Shown here one piece after another: positions 17,450 to 26,380 of a DNA stretch of 64,000 nucleotides (positions are counted from its first letter, which is position 1; the number at the start of each line of letters is the position of its first letter). A program made the translations under genes and the position numbers. The notes below the pieces were generated by a model that did not search any database, was not told the origin of the DNA, and saw only the letters and a program-made list of their open reading frames with translations. The DNA is from Pseudomonas rhizophila (GTDB taxonomy: Bacteria > Pseudomonadota > Gammaproteobacteria > Pseudomonadales > Pseudomonadaceae), in the NCBI RefSeq assembly GCF_003033885.1, contig NZ_CP024081.1:1364852-1428851 (forward strand). The letters are read 5' to 3'.

Positions 17450-18354
17450 GTGTGGCGTTGCTCAGTGCTGCCGCGGTGGCGCTGGATGCGCTGTTGGGCG
17501 AACCCCGACGCTGGCATCCGCTGGTGGCGTTCGGTCGCTTTGCCGATCGTATCGAACAACGTTTCAACTCCGGCGGGCGTGGCTGGCGCAGCCATGGCGT
17601 GACGGCGTGGATCATCGCCGTGGTGCCGTTGACCCTGCTCGCGACGGCGCTGTCCTGGGCGCCGTTGGTGGGCTGGCTGGTGGAAATCCTGGCGCTGTAC
17701 CTCGCCCTTGGCCTGCGCAGTCTCGGGGAGCATGTCGAGCCAGTGGCCCGGGCTCTGCGCGGCGGGGATCTGGATGAAGCGCGCCGGCGGGTCGGCTATC
17801 TGGTCAGTCGCGAAACCGCTGAACTGGATGAGACTGCCGTTGCCCGTGCCGCCACTGAGTCGGTGCTGGAGAACGGCAGCGACGCGGTGTTCGCCGCGCT
17901 GTTCTGGTTCGCCGTCGCGGGCGCGCCAGGTGTGGTGTTGTACCGCCTGAGCAATACCCTCGACGCCATGTGGGGCTATCGCAACGAGCGCTTTGAGCGC
18001 TTTGGCTGGGCGGCGGCCAAGATCGATGATGGGCTCAACTACATTCCGGCGCGCCTGGTGGCGCTGACTTACGCCGTGCTTGGAAAAACCCGCCTGGCGC
18101 TCAAGTGCTGGCGCACCCAGGGCCCGACCTGGGACAGTCCCAATGCCGGGCCCGTGATGGCCGCCGGCGCGGGTGCGCTGGGGGTCGAACTGGGTGGCGC
18201 GGCGGTGTATCACGGCCAATTGCATCAACGTCCGCCCTTGGGCGAAGGCGCGCCGGCGAACGCCGACGCCATTGATCGCGGCTGGCAACTGGTTCAGCGT
18301 GGCGTATGGTTGTGGTTGCTGATTCTCTGCCTGGGAGCTGAGTTTTATGCTTGA
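17446..18354 (+). CDS. cobD: CobD, adenosylcobinamide-phosphate synthase
   Basis: A 302-residue membrane protein (CbiB/CobD) that links the (R)-1-amino-2-propanol phosphate arm to adenosylcobyric acid. Signatures: [18 protein letters not shown] at the N-terminus, [26 protein letters not shown] in the middle, and [34 protein letters not shown]. Several hydrophobic helices are visible near 60-90, 145-165 and the C-terminus. Start at 17446 overlaps the bluB stop by 4 bases; its end overlaps cobC by 8. Confidence 0.95.
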   Translation: MSVALLSAAAVALDALLGEPRRWHPLVAFGRFADRIEQRFNSGGRGWRSHGVTAWIIAVVPLTLLATALSWAPLVGWLVEILALYLALGLRSLGEHVEPVARALRGGDLDEARRRVGYLVSRETAELDETAVARAATESVLENGSDAVFAALFWFAVAGAPGVVLYRLSNTLDAMWGYRNERFERFGWAAAKIDDGLNYIPARLVALTYAVLGKTRLALKCWRTQGPTWDSPNAGPVMAAGAGALGVELGGAAVYHGQLHQRPPLGEGAPANADAIDRGWQLVQRGVWLWLLILCLGAEFYA

Positions 18355-19339
18355 GCACGGTGGGCGCCTGCGCAACGCGGCCCGGCAATACGCGATTGCC
18401 GAGGCGCACTGGCTGGATCTGTCCAGCGGCCTGGCGCCCTGGCCGTTCGACGTGCCGGCGATTGCACCGCGGGCCTGGGCACGCCTGCCTGAGACCGATG
18501 ACGGGTTGGAACAGGCCGCCTGCGATTATTACGGCGCCATGCATGTGCTGCCGGTGGCGGGTTCGCAGATGGCCATCCAACTCTTGCCGCGCCTGCGTCG
18601 GGCCGGCAAGGTCGGCGTCCTCTCACCCTGTTACGCCGAACACGCCGAAGCCTGGCGCCGCAGTGGTTACATCGTGCGTGAAGTGCTGGAGCCGGAGGTG
18701 GACTTCTTCCTCGACAGCCTTGACGTGCTGGTGGTGGTCAACCCCAACAACCCCACGGGCTTGCTGTTGAGCCCCGAGCGCTTGCTGGACTGGCATGCCC
18801 GATTGGCCCAGCGCGGTGGCTGGCTGGTGGTGGATGAGGCGTTCATGGATGTCACGCCACAACTGAGCCTGGCCGCCCATGCCCATCAGGTCGGATTGAT
18901 CGTGCTGCGTTCGTTCGGCAAGTTTTTTGGCCTGGCCGGGGCTCGCCTGGGATTTGTATTGGCCGAGCGCCACTTGCTCAAGTTGCTCGCCGAACAAGTC
19001 GGGCCTTGGGCCGTCAGCGGGCCGACCCGGGTGGTGGGCCAGGCGTGCCTGCTGGACACCGACGCCCAGGCCCGCCAGCGCCAACGCTGCGAAGACACCA
19101 GTCAGCGCCTGGCGCTGACGCTCGAACGCCACGGCTTCAAGCCTCAGGGCGGCTGCGGGTTGTTCCAATGGCTGGTCACTGAGCACGCCCAGGCACTTTA
19201 CGATTTCATGGCCCAGCGCGGCATTCTTCTGCGGTTGTTTACCCATACCAGCAGCCTGCGCTTCGGGTTGCCGGCCGATGACGGTGAATTCCTGCGCCTG
19301 GAACAAGCTTTCGAGGCCTACGCCAAGGACATCCAATGA
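18347..19339 (+). CDS. cobC: CobC, threonine-phosphate decarboxylase
   Basis: A 330-residue PLP enzyme of the aminotransferase I/II fold that makes the (R)-1-amino-2-propanol phosphate arm from L-threonine phosphate (Salmonella CobD function, Pseudomonas name CobC). The PLP lysine is in [22 protein letters not shown] is the phosphate/pyridine-region motif; [10 protein letters not shown] holds the PLP-contacting Asp. Its start overlaps the cobD end and its stop overlaps the cobQ ATG, so translation is coupled. The symbol cobC is also used for the phosphatase later in this operon; the two are unrelated. Confidence 0.92.
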   Translation: MLEHGGRLRNAARQYAIAEAHWLDLSSGLAPWPFDVPAIAPRAWARLPETDDGLEQAACDYYGAMHVLPVAGSQMAIQLLPRLRRAGKVGVLSPCYAEHAEAWRRSGYIVREVLEPEVDFFLDSLDVLVVVNPNNPTGLLLSPERLLDWHARLAQRGGWLVVDEAFMDVTPQLSLAAHAHQVGLIVLRSFGKFFGLAGARLGFVLAERHLLKLLAEQVGPWAVSGPTRVVGQACLLDTDAQARQRQRCEDTSQRLALTLERHGFKPQGGCGLFQWLVTEHAQALYDFMAQRGILLRLFTHTSSLRFGLPADDGEFLRLEQAFEAYAKDIQ

Positions 19340-20787
19340 CCACTGTAATGGTGCAGGGCACCACGTCCGATGCCGGCAAAAGCACTCTCGTCACGGCGTT
19401 GTGCCGCTGGGTCAGGCGTCAGGGGGTGAGCGTGGTGCCGTTCAAACCACAGAACATGGCACTCAACAGCGCGGTAACGGCCGATGGCGGTGAAATCGGC
19501 CGTGCCCAGGCCGTGCAGGCCCAGGCGGCCGGTCTCCAACCGCATACCGACATGAACCCGGTGCTGCTCAAGCCCAACAGCGACACCGGCGCCCAGGTCA
19601 TTATCCATGGCCGCGCCGTCACCACCATGAATGCCGTGGCCTATCACGATTACAAAGCCATCGCGATGCAAGCGGTGCTGGCCTCCCACGAACGTTTGAG
19701 CGCGGCGTATCCGGTGGTGATGGTGGAGGGCGCGGGTTCCCCGGCGGAGATCAATCTGCGCGCCGGTGACATTGCCAACATGGGCTTTGCCGAGGCGGTG
19801 GACTGTCCGGTGCTGCTGATTGCCGATATCAATCGCGGCGGCGTCTTCGCCCACCTTGTGGGTACCCTGGAGCTGCTTTCGCCCAGCGAACAGGCGCGGG
19901 TCAAGGGCTTCATCATCAACCGTTTTCGCGGCGACATCGCCCTGCTGCAACCGGGCCTGGACTGGCTTGAGGCGCGCACCGGCAAACCGGTGATTGGCGT
20001 GTTGCCGTACGTGATGGACCTGCATCTGGAAGCCGAGGACGGTCTCGATCAACGGCAGGCCGACAAGGCCGAGCAGGTGCTCAAGGTAGTGGTGCCGGTA
20101 TTGCCGCGCATCAGCAACCACACCGATTTCGATCCGCTGCGCCTGCATCCGCAGGTCGATCTGCAATTCATCGGCCCAGGCCAGCCCATTCCCGCGGCTG
20201 ACTTGATCATCCTGCCGGGTTCAAAGAGCGTGCGCAGTGACTTGGCCTACCTGCGCGCCAACGGTTGGGAGACGGCCATCCATCGTCACCTGCGTTATGG
20301 AGGCAAGTTGCTAGGCATCTGCGGTGGTCTGCAGATGCTCGGCCAGCAGGTCCACGATCCGCTGGGGCTGGAAGGGGCCGCGGGCTCCAGCACCGGGCTG
20401 GGCTTGCTGGCTTTCGAAACGACCCTGGAACACGAGAAGCAGTTGCGCAATGTGCGCGGTCGACTGGCCCTGGAAGAGGCCGAGGTCAGCGGGTATGAAA
20501 TCCATGCCGGTGTAACCTCAGGCCCGGCATTGGAAAACCCGGCGGTGCAGTTGGATAACGGTCGCTGTGATGGCGCCCAGAGTCTGGATGGGCAGATTTT
20601 CGGCACCTACCTGCATGGGCTGTTAGAGTCTCCGGCGGCCAGCAGCGCCTTGTTGCGTTGGGCCGGGTTGCAGAATGTGCAGGCGGTGGACTACCACGGG
20701 TTGCGCGAGCGGGACATCGAGCGGTTGGCGGATCTGGTGGAGCGGCATTTGGATACCGGGCTGTTGCGTGAGCTGTGTGGGATCTAG
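19336..20787 (+). CDS. cobQ: CobQ, cobyric acid synthase
   Basis: A 483-residue glutamine-dependent amidotransferase that amidates the b, d, e and g side chains of adenosylcobyrinic acid a,c-diamide. The N-terminal half has the ATPase-like [17 protein letters not shown] and [13 protein letters not shown]; the C-terminal half is a glutaminase with Cys in [13 protein letters not shown] and the His of GTYLHGLLE. Length fits the family. It overlaps cobC by 4 bases. A REP pair and about 130 bases separate it from cobP, the widest gap in the operon. Confidence 0.95.
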   Translation: MTTVMVQGTTSDAGKSTLVTALCRWVRRQGVSVVPFKPQNMALNSAVTADGGEIGRAQAVQAQAAGLQPHTDMNPVLLKPNSDTGAQVIIHGRAVTTMNAVAYHDYKAIAMQAVLASHERLSAAYPVVMVEGAGSPAEINLRAGDIANMGFAEAVDCPVLLIADINRGGVFAHLVGTLELLSPSEQARVKGFIINRFRGDIALLQPGLDWLEARTGKPVIGVLPYVMDLHLEAEDGLDQRQADKAEQVLKVVVPVLPRISNHTDFDPLRLHPQVDLQFIGPGQPIPAADLIILPGSKSVRSDLAYLRANGWETAIHRHLRYGGKLLGICGGLQMLGQQVHDPLGLEGAAGSSTGLGLLAFETTLEHEKQLRNVRGRLALEEAEVSGYEIHAGVTSGPALENPAVQLDNGRCDGAQSLDGQIFGTYLHGLLESPAASSALLRWAGLQNVQAVDYHGLRERDIERLADLVERHLDTGLLRELCGI

Positions 20788-20801
20788 GGTGGCTGCACTG
20801 G

Positions 20802-20883
20802 CCTCATCGCGAGCAGGCTCGCTTCCACAAGGGACTTGTATGCATCGCACAACCACTGTGGGAGCGAGCCTGCTCGCGATGAA
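20802..20883. repeat. REP pair between cobQ and cobP
   Basis: Inverted halves tcgcgagcaggctcgcttcc and gtgggagcgagcctgctcgc with a spacer of about 35 bases. It lies in the only wide gap of the operon, so the hairpin might stabilise the upstream message or reduce read-through. Confidence 0.9.
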
Positions 20884-20920
20884 GCCGGCAGCAACACCGC
20901 CAATTTGAAAGGTAAAAAAC

Positions 20921-21442
20921 ATGCTGCAACTGATCCTCGGCGGCGCCCGCTCCGGTAAGAGTCGCCTGGCCGAAAAGCTCGCCACAGACAGCCGATTGCC
21001 CGTTACCTACATCGCCACCAGCCAACCCCTGGACGGCGAGATGAACGAACGGGTCGCCCAACACCGCGCTCGCCGTCCGGCCGAATGGGCGCTGGTGGAG
21101 GAGCCGTTGGCCCTGGCGCGGGTGCTGCGCGATAACGCCGGTTCAGGGCAATGCCTGTTGGTGGATTGCCTGACCCTGTGGCTGACCAATCTGCTGATGC
21201 TCGACAACCTCGAGCAGTTGACGGCCGAGCGTGACGCTTTGCTGGAGTGCGTTGGCGCGCTGCCGGGCGAAATCATTTTTGTCAGCAACGAGACCGGAAT
21301 GGGTGTCGTGCCGCTGGGCGAGTTGACTCGCCGTTATGTCGATGAAGCCGGTTGGCTGCATCAAGCTTTGGCCGAACGTTGCCAGCGCGTCGTGCTGACC
21401 GTTGCCGGCTTGCCCCTGACTCTCAAAGGTACTGCGTTATGA
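20921..21442 (+). CDS. cobP: CobP, adenosylcobinamide kinase / guanylyltransferase
   Basis: A 173-residue bifunctional enzyme that phosphorylates adenosylcobinamide and activates it as the GDP derivative. The P-loop [16 protein letters not shown] is at 4-19; [19 protein letters not shown] carries the His that is guanylylated; [15 protein letters not shown] and [25 protein letters not shown] are family blocks. GAAAGG lies about 10 bases before the ATG. The end overlaps cobT by 4 bases. Confidence 0.95.
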   Translation: MLQLILGGARSGKSRLAEKLATDSRLPVTYIATSQPLDGEMNERVAQHRARRPAEWALVEEPLALARVLRDNAGSGQCLLVDCLTLWLTNLLMLDNLEQLTAERDALLECVGALPGEIIFVSNETGMGVVPLGELTRRYVDEAGWLHQALAERCQRVVLTVAGLPLTLKGTAL

Positions 21443-22494
21443 ATCATCGCTGGTGGCTGGACCCGTGCAAGCCCCTCGACACCCAGGCCCTGGAGCAGGC
21501 CGCGGTTCGTCAGCAACAACTGACCAAACCGGCCGGTTCCCTGGGGCGACTCGAGGCAGTGGCGGTGCAACTGGCGGGTTTGCAAGGGCAGGTCAAGCCG
21601 AGCCTGGATCAACTCTGGATCGCAATTTTCGCAGGTGATCATGGTGTGGTGGCCGAAGGCGTATCGGCCTATCCCCAGGAAGTCACCGGGCAGATGCTCC
21701 TCAATTTCGTCAGCGGCGGCGCGGCGATCAGTGTACTGGCGCGGCAACTGGGCGCCTCGTTGGAAGTGGTTGACCTGGGCACTGTGACGCCTTCGCTGGC
21801 GCTACCCGGTGTGCGGCATCTGAACGTGGGGCCAGGTACCGCGAATTTCGTGCAGGGGCCGGCGATGACCGTGACCCAAGGCGAGCAGGCATTGCTGGCC
21901 GGACGTGACAGTGTGTTGCGTGCTGTCGCCGCCGGAACGCAGCTGTTCATCGGCGGCGAAATGGGCATCGGCAACACCACGGCGGCCAGTGCCCTGGCCT
22001 GTGCCTTGCTTGACTGCCCGGTGACTCACCTGGTCGGGCCGGGCACCGGGCTGGACGCCGCGGGTGTCAGCCGCAAGGCTCAAGTCATCGAGCGCGCCCT
22101 GGCGTTGCACGGTGCACAGCGTAACGATCCACTGCAAACACTGTTCAACCTGGGCGGGTTTGAAATCGCAGCGTTGGCTGGCGCGTATCTGGCCTGCGCC
22201 CAGCAGGGCGTTGCGGTGCTGGTGGATGGTTTCATCTGCAGCGTCGCAGCACTGGTGGCGGTGCGTCTCAATCCTCAATGCAGGCAATGGCTGTTGTTCG
22301 GCCATCGCGGTGCCGAGCCGGGGCATCGGCACGTTCTGGAAACACTCGGCGCTGAGCCGCTCATGGACCTGGGCCTGCGCCTGGGTGAGGGCAGTGGTGC
22401 GGCGTTGGCGGTGCCGCTGTTGCGCCTGGCGTGTGATCTTCACGGGCAGATGGCGACGTTTGCCGAAGCGGCTGTGGCGGATCGCCCGGCATGA
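21439..22494 (+). CDS. cobT: CobT, nicotinate-nucleotide-DMB phosphoribosyltransferase
   Basis: A 351-residue enzyme that makes alpha-ribazole phosphate from DMB and nicotinate mononucleotide. Family blocks: [15 protein letters not shown] near the N-terminus, [35 protein letters not shown], and the C-terminal [16 protein letters not shown], whose Glu matches the catalytic base of the Salmonella enzyme. The start at 21439 overlaps the cobP stop. The neighbour bluB supplies its substrate. Confidence 0.96.
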   Translation: MNHRWWLDPCKPLDTQALEQAAVRQQQLTKPAGSLGRLEAVAVQLAGLQGQVKPSLDQLWIAIFAGDHGVVAEGVSAYPQEVTGQMLLNFVSGGAAISVLARQLGASLEVVDLGTVTPSLALPGVRHLNVGPGTANFVQGPAMTVTQGEQALLAGRDSVLRAVAAGTQLFIGGEMGIGNTTAASALACALLDCPVTHLVGPGTGLDAAGVSRKAQVIERALALHGAQRNDPLQTLFNLGGFEIAALAGAYLACAQQGVAVLVDGFICSVAALVAVRLNPQCRQWLLFGHRGAEPGHRHVLETLGAEPLMDLGLRLGEGSGAALAVPLLRLACDLHGQMATFAEAAVADRPA

Positions 22495-23066
22495 CTTTGC
22501 ACCTGGACCTGCTGCGCCACGGCGAGACCGAACTGGGCGGCGGGCTGCGTGGCAGCCTCGACGATGCCTTGACGGACAGGGGCTGGCAGCAGATGCGCGA
22601 GGCGGTCGCGGCGCGCGGGCCCTGGGATCGGCTGGTGAGTTCGCCGTTGCAGCGTTGCGCCCGTTTCACTGAGCAACTCGGCGTCCAGCTCGATGTGCCG
22701 GTGCACCTGGACAAGGGTCTGCAGGAGCTGCATTTCGGCGCCTGGGAAGGCTGCAGCGCGGCGGCGTTGATGGACACCGACGCCGAGGCGCTGGGCCGCT
22801 TTTGGGCCGATCCCTACGCATTCACCCCGCCAGACGGCGAGCCGGTGCTGGAGTTTTCGAAGCGAGTCCTGGCGGCGGTTGAACGCCTGAGGACCGCGTA
22901 TGCAGGGCAGCGCGTATTGCTGGTCAGCCATGGCGGGGTGATGCGCTTGCTGCTGGCGCGAGCCCGGGGTCTGCCTCGGGAGCAGTTGCTCAATGTAGAA
23001 GTGGCTCATGGCGCGCTGTTTTCTCTTCGGGTGTCGCCTGGTTCGGTGTTGAAGGAAGAGGGCTGA
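22491..23066 (+). CDS. Alpha-ribazole phosphatase, histidine phosphatase family (CobC/CobZ role)
   Basis: A 191-residue phosphoglycerate-mutase-like phosphatase. The N-terminal [14 protein letters not shown] has the RHG motif with the phospho-accepting His; the second Arg is in SSPLQRC, the catalytic acid in [12 protein letters not shown] and the second His in [16 protein letters not shown]. From the operon position it is expected to remove the phosphate of alpha-ribazole 5'-phosphate or adenosylcobalamin 5'-phosphate. Its ATG overlaps the cobT stop by 4 bases and cobS starts 2 bases later. It is often called cobC in this operon; I leave the symbol empty because cobC is already used for the decarboxylase. 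Confidence 0.9.
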   Translation: MTLHLDLLRHGETELGGGLRGSLDDALTDRGWQQMREAVAARGPWDRLVSSPLQRCARFTEQLGVQLDVPVHLDKGLQELHFGAWEGCSAAALMDTDAEALGRFWADPYAFTPPDGEPVLEFSKRVLAAVERLRTAYAGQRVLLVSHGGVMRLLLARARGLPREQLLNVEVAHGALFSLRVSPGSVLKEEG

Positions 23067-23068
23067 AG

Positions 23069-23806
23069 ATGCTGGCGTTCTGGATCGCCTTGCAGTTCCT
23101 GAGCAGCCTGCCGGTTCGCTTGCCGGGCATGCCTGAGCCTGCGCAGTTGGGGCGTTCGTTGCTGTTTTATCCGCTGGTAGGTCTGTTGTTCGGAGGCTTG
23201 TTGTGGGGGCTTGATGCCCTGTTGCTTGGCACGCCGCTGCTGCTCCATGGAGCCCTGTTGCTCACCGCTTGGGTGCTGCTTAGCGGCGGCCTGCACCTGG
23301 ACGGGCTGGCCGACAGCGCGGATGCCTGGCTCGGCGGTTTTGGCGATCGCGAGCGTACGCTGCTGATCATGAAAGACCCTCGCAGCGGGCCGATTGCGGT
23401 GATTACGCTGGTGTTGGTGCTGCTGCTCAAATTCGCCGCATTGCTGGCCCTGATCGAGCAGCGACAAACCCTGGCATTGATCATCGTGCCGGTGTTGGGG
23501 CGTGGCGCGTTGCTGGGGTTATTCCTGACCACCCCATACGTGCGTGCCGGCGGGTTAGGGCAGGCGCTCGCCGACCATCTGCCGCGCCACAGCGGCTGGC
23601 AGGTATTGCTGGCCTGTGCGCTAGGGGGCCTGCTGGTGGCGGGCTGGGTCGGGGTATCGGCGCTGGTCATCGCTCTAACGGTATTTATCGGGTTGCGCCA
23701 GATGATGTTGCGCAGGCTGGGAGGGTGTACCGGGGATACGGCAGGCGCCTTGCTGGAGCTGCTTGAAATGGTGGTGTTGGTGGGGCTGGTGCTGATCTGG
23801 AATTGA
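23069..23806 (+). CDS. cobS: CobS, adenosylcobinamide-GDP ribazoletransferase
   Basis: A 245-residue inner-membrane enzyme (CobV/CobS) that joins adenosylcobinamide-GDP and alpha-ribazole (phosphate), the final assembly step. Signatures: FWIALQFLSSLPVRLPG at the N-terminus, GGLHLDGLADSADAWLGG and ERTLLIMKDPRSGPIAV. Five or six hydrophobic helices alternate with these loops. It ends the cobalamin operon; the MarR regulator starts 85 bases later under its own promoter. No obvious terminator is visible between, so some read-through is possible. Confidence 0.95.
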   Translation: MLAFWIALQFLSSLPVRLPGMPEPAQLGRSLLFYPLVGLLFGGLLWGLDALLLGTPLLLHGALLLTAWVLLSGGLHLDGLADSADAWLGGFGDRERTLLIMKDPRSGPIAVITLVLVLLLKFAALLALIEQRQTLALIIVPVLGRGALLGLFLTTPYVRAGGLGQALADHLPRHSGWQVLLACALGGLLVAGWVGVSALVIALTVFIGLRQMMLRRLGGCTGDTAGALLELLEMVVLVGLVLIWN

Positions 23807-23872
23807 GCGCTACCTGTCTGGCTGGGGATTCAGTTTGAAATTTCCTGAATTAAAATTTGCATTCCCTTAATC

Positions 23873-23888
23873 GCGGGTATATACACGC
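23873..23888. promoter_or_regulatory. Probable MarR operator, first copy
   Basis: CGGGTATATACACG within gcgggtatatacacgc is a near-perfect palindrome and closely matches the second copy at 24319-24332. It ends 3 bases before the MarR ATG, and its TATATA core may serve as a -10 box with TTGCAT (about 23857-23862) as the -35. That would place transcription start at or next to the start codon. Confidence 0.7.
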
Positions 23889-23891
23889 ACT

Positions 23892-24296
23892 ATGCTTGCC
23901 TCCCAATGTTTGTGCATCAACCTGCGTCGCGCCGCTCGGGGCGTCAGCAGGTATTACGACGGCGCCCTCGACGGCTTCGGGATCAACGTCGCCCAGTATT
24001 CCTTGCTGAGCAACCTGGCGCGCCTGGACCAACCGAGTATCTCTTCCCTGGCCGAGGCCATGGGCCTGGACCGCAGCACCCTGGGGCGCAACCTGCGGGT
24101 ACTGGAAGGTGAGGGGCTGGTGGCGCTGGCCGAAGGTGAAGACTTGCGCAATCGCATTGTCGAACTCACTGAAGCCGGGCATGCCCGGCTGGCGGCGGCG
24201 TTGCCGGCCTGGGAAGCGGCGCAACAACGATTGATCGATAAGCTGGGCGCCGAAAAGCGCGCAACGTTGCTGGCCTTGCTGGATGAACTGGCGTGA
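23892..24296 (+). CDS. MarR-family transcriptional regulator
   Basis: A 134-residue winged-helix protein. N-terminal helix LRRAARGVSRYYDGALDGFGI, recognition region ISSLAEAMGLDRSTLGRNLRVLEGEGLVAL, wing with EDLRNRIVELTEAGHARL, C-terminal dimer helix. It has a Cys-containing N-terminus (MLASQCLCIN). Two copies of a palindrome, one in front of this gene and one in front of the MFS gene 51 bases downstream, suggest that it represses both. The start is odd: the palindrome is within 4 bases of the ATG and there is no ribosome binding site, which points to a leaderless message. No later ATG would keep the DNA-binding domain. The signal it senses is unknown; a substrate or product of the MFS exporter is the usual case. 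Confidence 0.9.
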   Translation: MLASQCLCINLRRAARGVSRYYDGALDGFGINVAQYSLLSNLARLDQPSISSLAEAMGLDRSTLGRNLRVLEGEGLVALAEGEDLRNRIVELTEAGHARLAAALPAWEAAQQRLIDKLGAEKRATLLALLDELA

Positions 24297-24318
24297 AGCC
24301 GGTTCGTTCGAAGATAAG

Positions 24319-24332
24319 CGGGTATATACCCG
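24319..24332. promoter_or_regulatory. Probable MarR operator, second copy
   Basis: CGGGTATATACCCG is a perfect 14-base palindrome 15 bases upstream of the MFS start codon, between the marR stop and the CGGAG ribosome binding site. Same core as the copy at 23873-23888. Confidence 0.75.
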
Positions 24333-24347
24333 TGACCGGAGAATAAA

Positions 24348-25556
24348 ATGACATCGATGTGGCGTACCTGTGGTTGGGTTCTGGTGGGCGGCGCGCTGAT
24401 CCTGGCGTTGTCCCTGGGTGTACGGCATGGCTTCGGGCTGTTTCTGGCGCCGATGAGTGCCGAGTTTGGCTGGGGTCGTGAGGTGTTTGCCTTCGCCATT
24501 GCCTTGCAGAACTTGATCTGGGGCTTGGCGCAACCTTTTACCGGGGCGCTGGCCGACCGCTTCGGTGCCGCGAAAGTCGTGCTCATCGGTGGCGTGCTGT
24601 ATGCCCTCGGTCTGGTCTTCATGGGCATGGCCGACTCGCCATGGTCGCTTTCATTGAGCGCGGGTCTGTTGATTGGTATCGGTCTGTCCGGCACGTCGTT
24701 TTCGGTGATCCTCGGCGTGGTCGGGCGTGCTGTGCCGCCGGAAAAACGCAGCATGGGCATGGGGATCGCCAGCGCTGCCGGCTCCTTCGGCCAATTCGCC
24801 ATGTTGCCTGGCACGCTGGGGCTGATTGGCTGGCTCGGCTGGTCTGCCGCGCTGTTGGCGCTGGGGCTGCTGGTGGCGCTGATCGTGCCGCTGGTGAGCA
24901 TGCTCAAGGACACCCCTGCGCCGCTGACCGGTCATGAGCAAACCTTGTCCGAAGCGCTGCGCGAGGCCTGCAGCCACTCCGGCTTCTGGCTGCTGGCGGT
25001 TGGCTTTTTTGTCTGTGGGTTCCAAGTGGTATTCATTGGCGTGCATTTGCCGGCCTATCTGGTGGACCAGCACCTGGCGGCCAGCGTCGGCACGACCGTG
25101 CTGGCCCTGGTCGGCCTGTTCAATATCTTCGGCACCTACACCGCAGGCTGGTTGGGCGGTCGGATGTCCAAGCCGCGCTTGCTGACCGGGTTGTACCTGT
25201 TGCGGGCGGTGGTGATTGGCTTGTTCCTGTGGTTGCCGGTGACGACTACCACGGCTTACCTGTTCGGGATGGCGATGGGCTTTTTGTGGCTGTCGACGGT
25301 GCCTTTGACCAACGGCACGGTAGCGACGTTGTTTGGTGTACGAAATCTCTCAATGTTGGGTGGGATCGTGTTCCTGTTCCACCAGTTAGGTTCGTTCCTG
25401 GGGGGCTGGCTGGGTGGGGTGGTATACGACCGAACCGGCAGTTATGACTTGATCTGGCAGGTGTCGATCCTGCTCAGTCTGCTGGCGGCGGCGTTGAACT
25501 GGCCGGTGCGTGAGCGTCCGGTGGCGCGGCTGCAAGTTCAGGCAGGTGCGGCATGA
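24348..25556 (+). CDS. MFS transporter (OFA/MCT-like, 12 helices)
   Basis: A 402-residue major-facilitator permease. Helices are spread over the length, with the usual loop 2-3 motif GALADRFGAAKVVLIG (about 64-80) and a central cytoplasmic loop near 185-205. N-terminal ALSLGVRHGFGLFLAPMSAEFGW and GIGLSGTSFSVILGVVGR resemble the oxalate/formate and monocarboxylate branch. The substrate cannot be deduced. Preceded by a MarR gene and a palindrome, so probably inducible by its substrate. CGGAG lies 7-11 bases before the ATG. Its stop overlaps a 39-codon gene. Confidence 0.9.
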   Translation: MTSMWRTCGWVLVGGALILALSLGVRHGFGLFLAPMSAEFGWGREVFAFAIALQNLIWGLAQPFTGALADRFGAAKVVLIGGVLYALGLVFMGMADSPWSLSLSAGLLIGIGLSGTSFSVILGVVGRAVPPEKRSMGMGIASAAGSFGQFAMLPGTLGLIGWLGWSAALLALGLLVALIVPLVSMLKDTPAPLTGHEQTLSEALREACSHSGFWLLAVGFFVCGFQVVFIGVHLPAYLVDQHLAASVGTTVLALVGLFNIFGTYTAGWLGGRMSKPRLLTGLYLLRAVVIGLFLWLPVTTTTAYLFGMAMGFLWLSTVPLTNGTVATLFGVRNLSMLGGIVFLFHQLGSFLGGWLGGVVYDRTGSYDLIWQVSILLSLLAAALNWPVRERPVARLQVQAGAA

Positions 25557-25672
25557 GCCGCGTAGGCCCGTGGTTGATTGCTGCCGGTGCCGGCCTGCTG
25601 CTGGTGGTCGCCTGGTGGGGGTGGCATCAGGGCGGGCTGGCGTTGATGCAACTGGGTATGGGCACCTGCTGA
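25553..25672 (+). CDS. Small single-span membrane peptide (39 aa)
   Basis: The ATG overlaps the MFS stop (ATGA). The product, starting MSRVGPWLIAAGAGLLLVV and ending LMQLGMGTC, has one hydrophobic helix (about 7-22) followed by AWWGWHQGG. Coupling to the transporter gene suggests an accessory subunit or a regulatory microprotein, as seen for some transporters. It could also be an untranslated tail. I recognise no family. Read directly from the bases. Confidence 0.5.
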   Translation: MSRVGPWLIAAGAGLLLVVAWWGWHQGGLALMQLGMGTC

Positions 25673-25738
25673 GCGGTGGAGGCGCCGGGTAGGGGGGAGT
25701 AACGTCGGGGTCTGACGTGCTTTCAAGGAGATTGCGAC

Positions 25739-26290
25739 ATGCTGATGCGCAGGTTTGCTGTACCCGCTCTGCTGCTGGCTTTGACCGGGCACGTATGGGC
25801 CGCTGACTGCCCACCCATGCTGGAGGGCTCGCTGCCCAAGTTGCGGGCCAAGGAAAACATCGATCTGTGCCAGCGTTTCGCCGGCCAGCCGCTGGTGGTG
25901 GTCAACACTGCCAGCTTCTGTGGTTTCGCCCCGCAGTTCAAAGGTCTGGAGGCACTCAACCAGCGCTATAAAGGTGACGGTCTGCAAGTGCTGGGAGTAC
26001 CGTCCAATGACTTCAAACAGGAATCCAAGGACGGCGAAGAGACGGCCAAGGTCTGCTACGTCAATTATGGCGTGACCTTCACCATGACCGAGCCCCAACC
26101 GGTACGCGGCGCGGACGCCATCCCGTTGTTCAAGCATCTGGCCGAACAGTCCGGGGCACCGAAATGGAACTTCTACAAGTATGTCGTGGACCGCCAGGGT
26201 AAAGTCGTCGCCAGCTTCTCCAGTCGGACCAAACCCGACGATCCTGAATTCATCCAGGCGGTAGAAGCGGCCATCGCCTCCCGCCCCTGA
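25739..26290 (+). CDS. Exported glutathione-peroxidase-like protein
   Basis: A 183-residue thiol peroxidase of the glutathione peroxidase family with a signal peptide ([18 protein letters not shown]) and so probably periplasmic. The active-site block reads [20 protein letters not shown]; the catalytic residue is Cys. The second block [15 protein letters not shown] replaces the family FPCNQF, so the usual Gln seems altered to Lys/Gln nearby. The Trp-Asn pair is in [20 protein letters not shown] lies 8 bases before the ATG at 25739. It would reduce peroxides with a thioredoxin-type donor; the donor is not visible. It ends at a strong terminator. Confidence 0.88.
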   Translation: MLMRRFAVPALLLALTGHVWAADCPPMLEGSLPKLRAKENIDLCQRFAGQPLVVVNTASFCGFAPQFKGLEALNQRYKGDGLQVLGVPSNDFKQESKDGEETAKVCYVNYGVTFTMTEPQPVRGADAIPLFKHLAEQSGAPKWNFYKYVVDRQGKVVASFSSRTKPDDPEFIQAVEAAIASRP

Positions 26291-26302
26291 TCGCCAGTCA
26301 CG

Positions 26303-26341
26303 AAAAAGCCCCGCCTCTTTGCAGAGTGCGGGGCTTTTTTT
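26303..26341. terminator. Bidirectional rho-independent terminator
   Basis: AAGCCCCGC / GCGGGGCTT forms a 9-base-pair stem with A and T runs on either side. It separates the peroxidase gene (+) from the convergent FadL-type porin gene (-). Confidence 0.85.
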
Positions 26342-26380
26342 CGCTTCAGATGGCGAGGGGTTCAGGCCCGCCATGAATCA

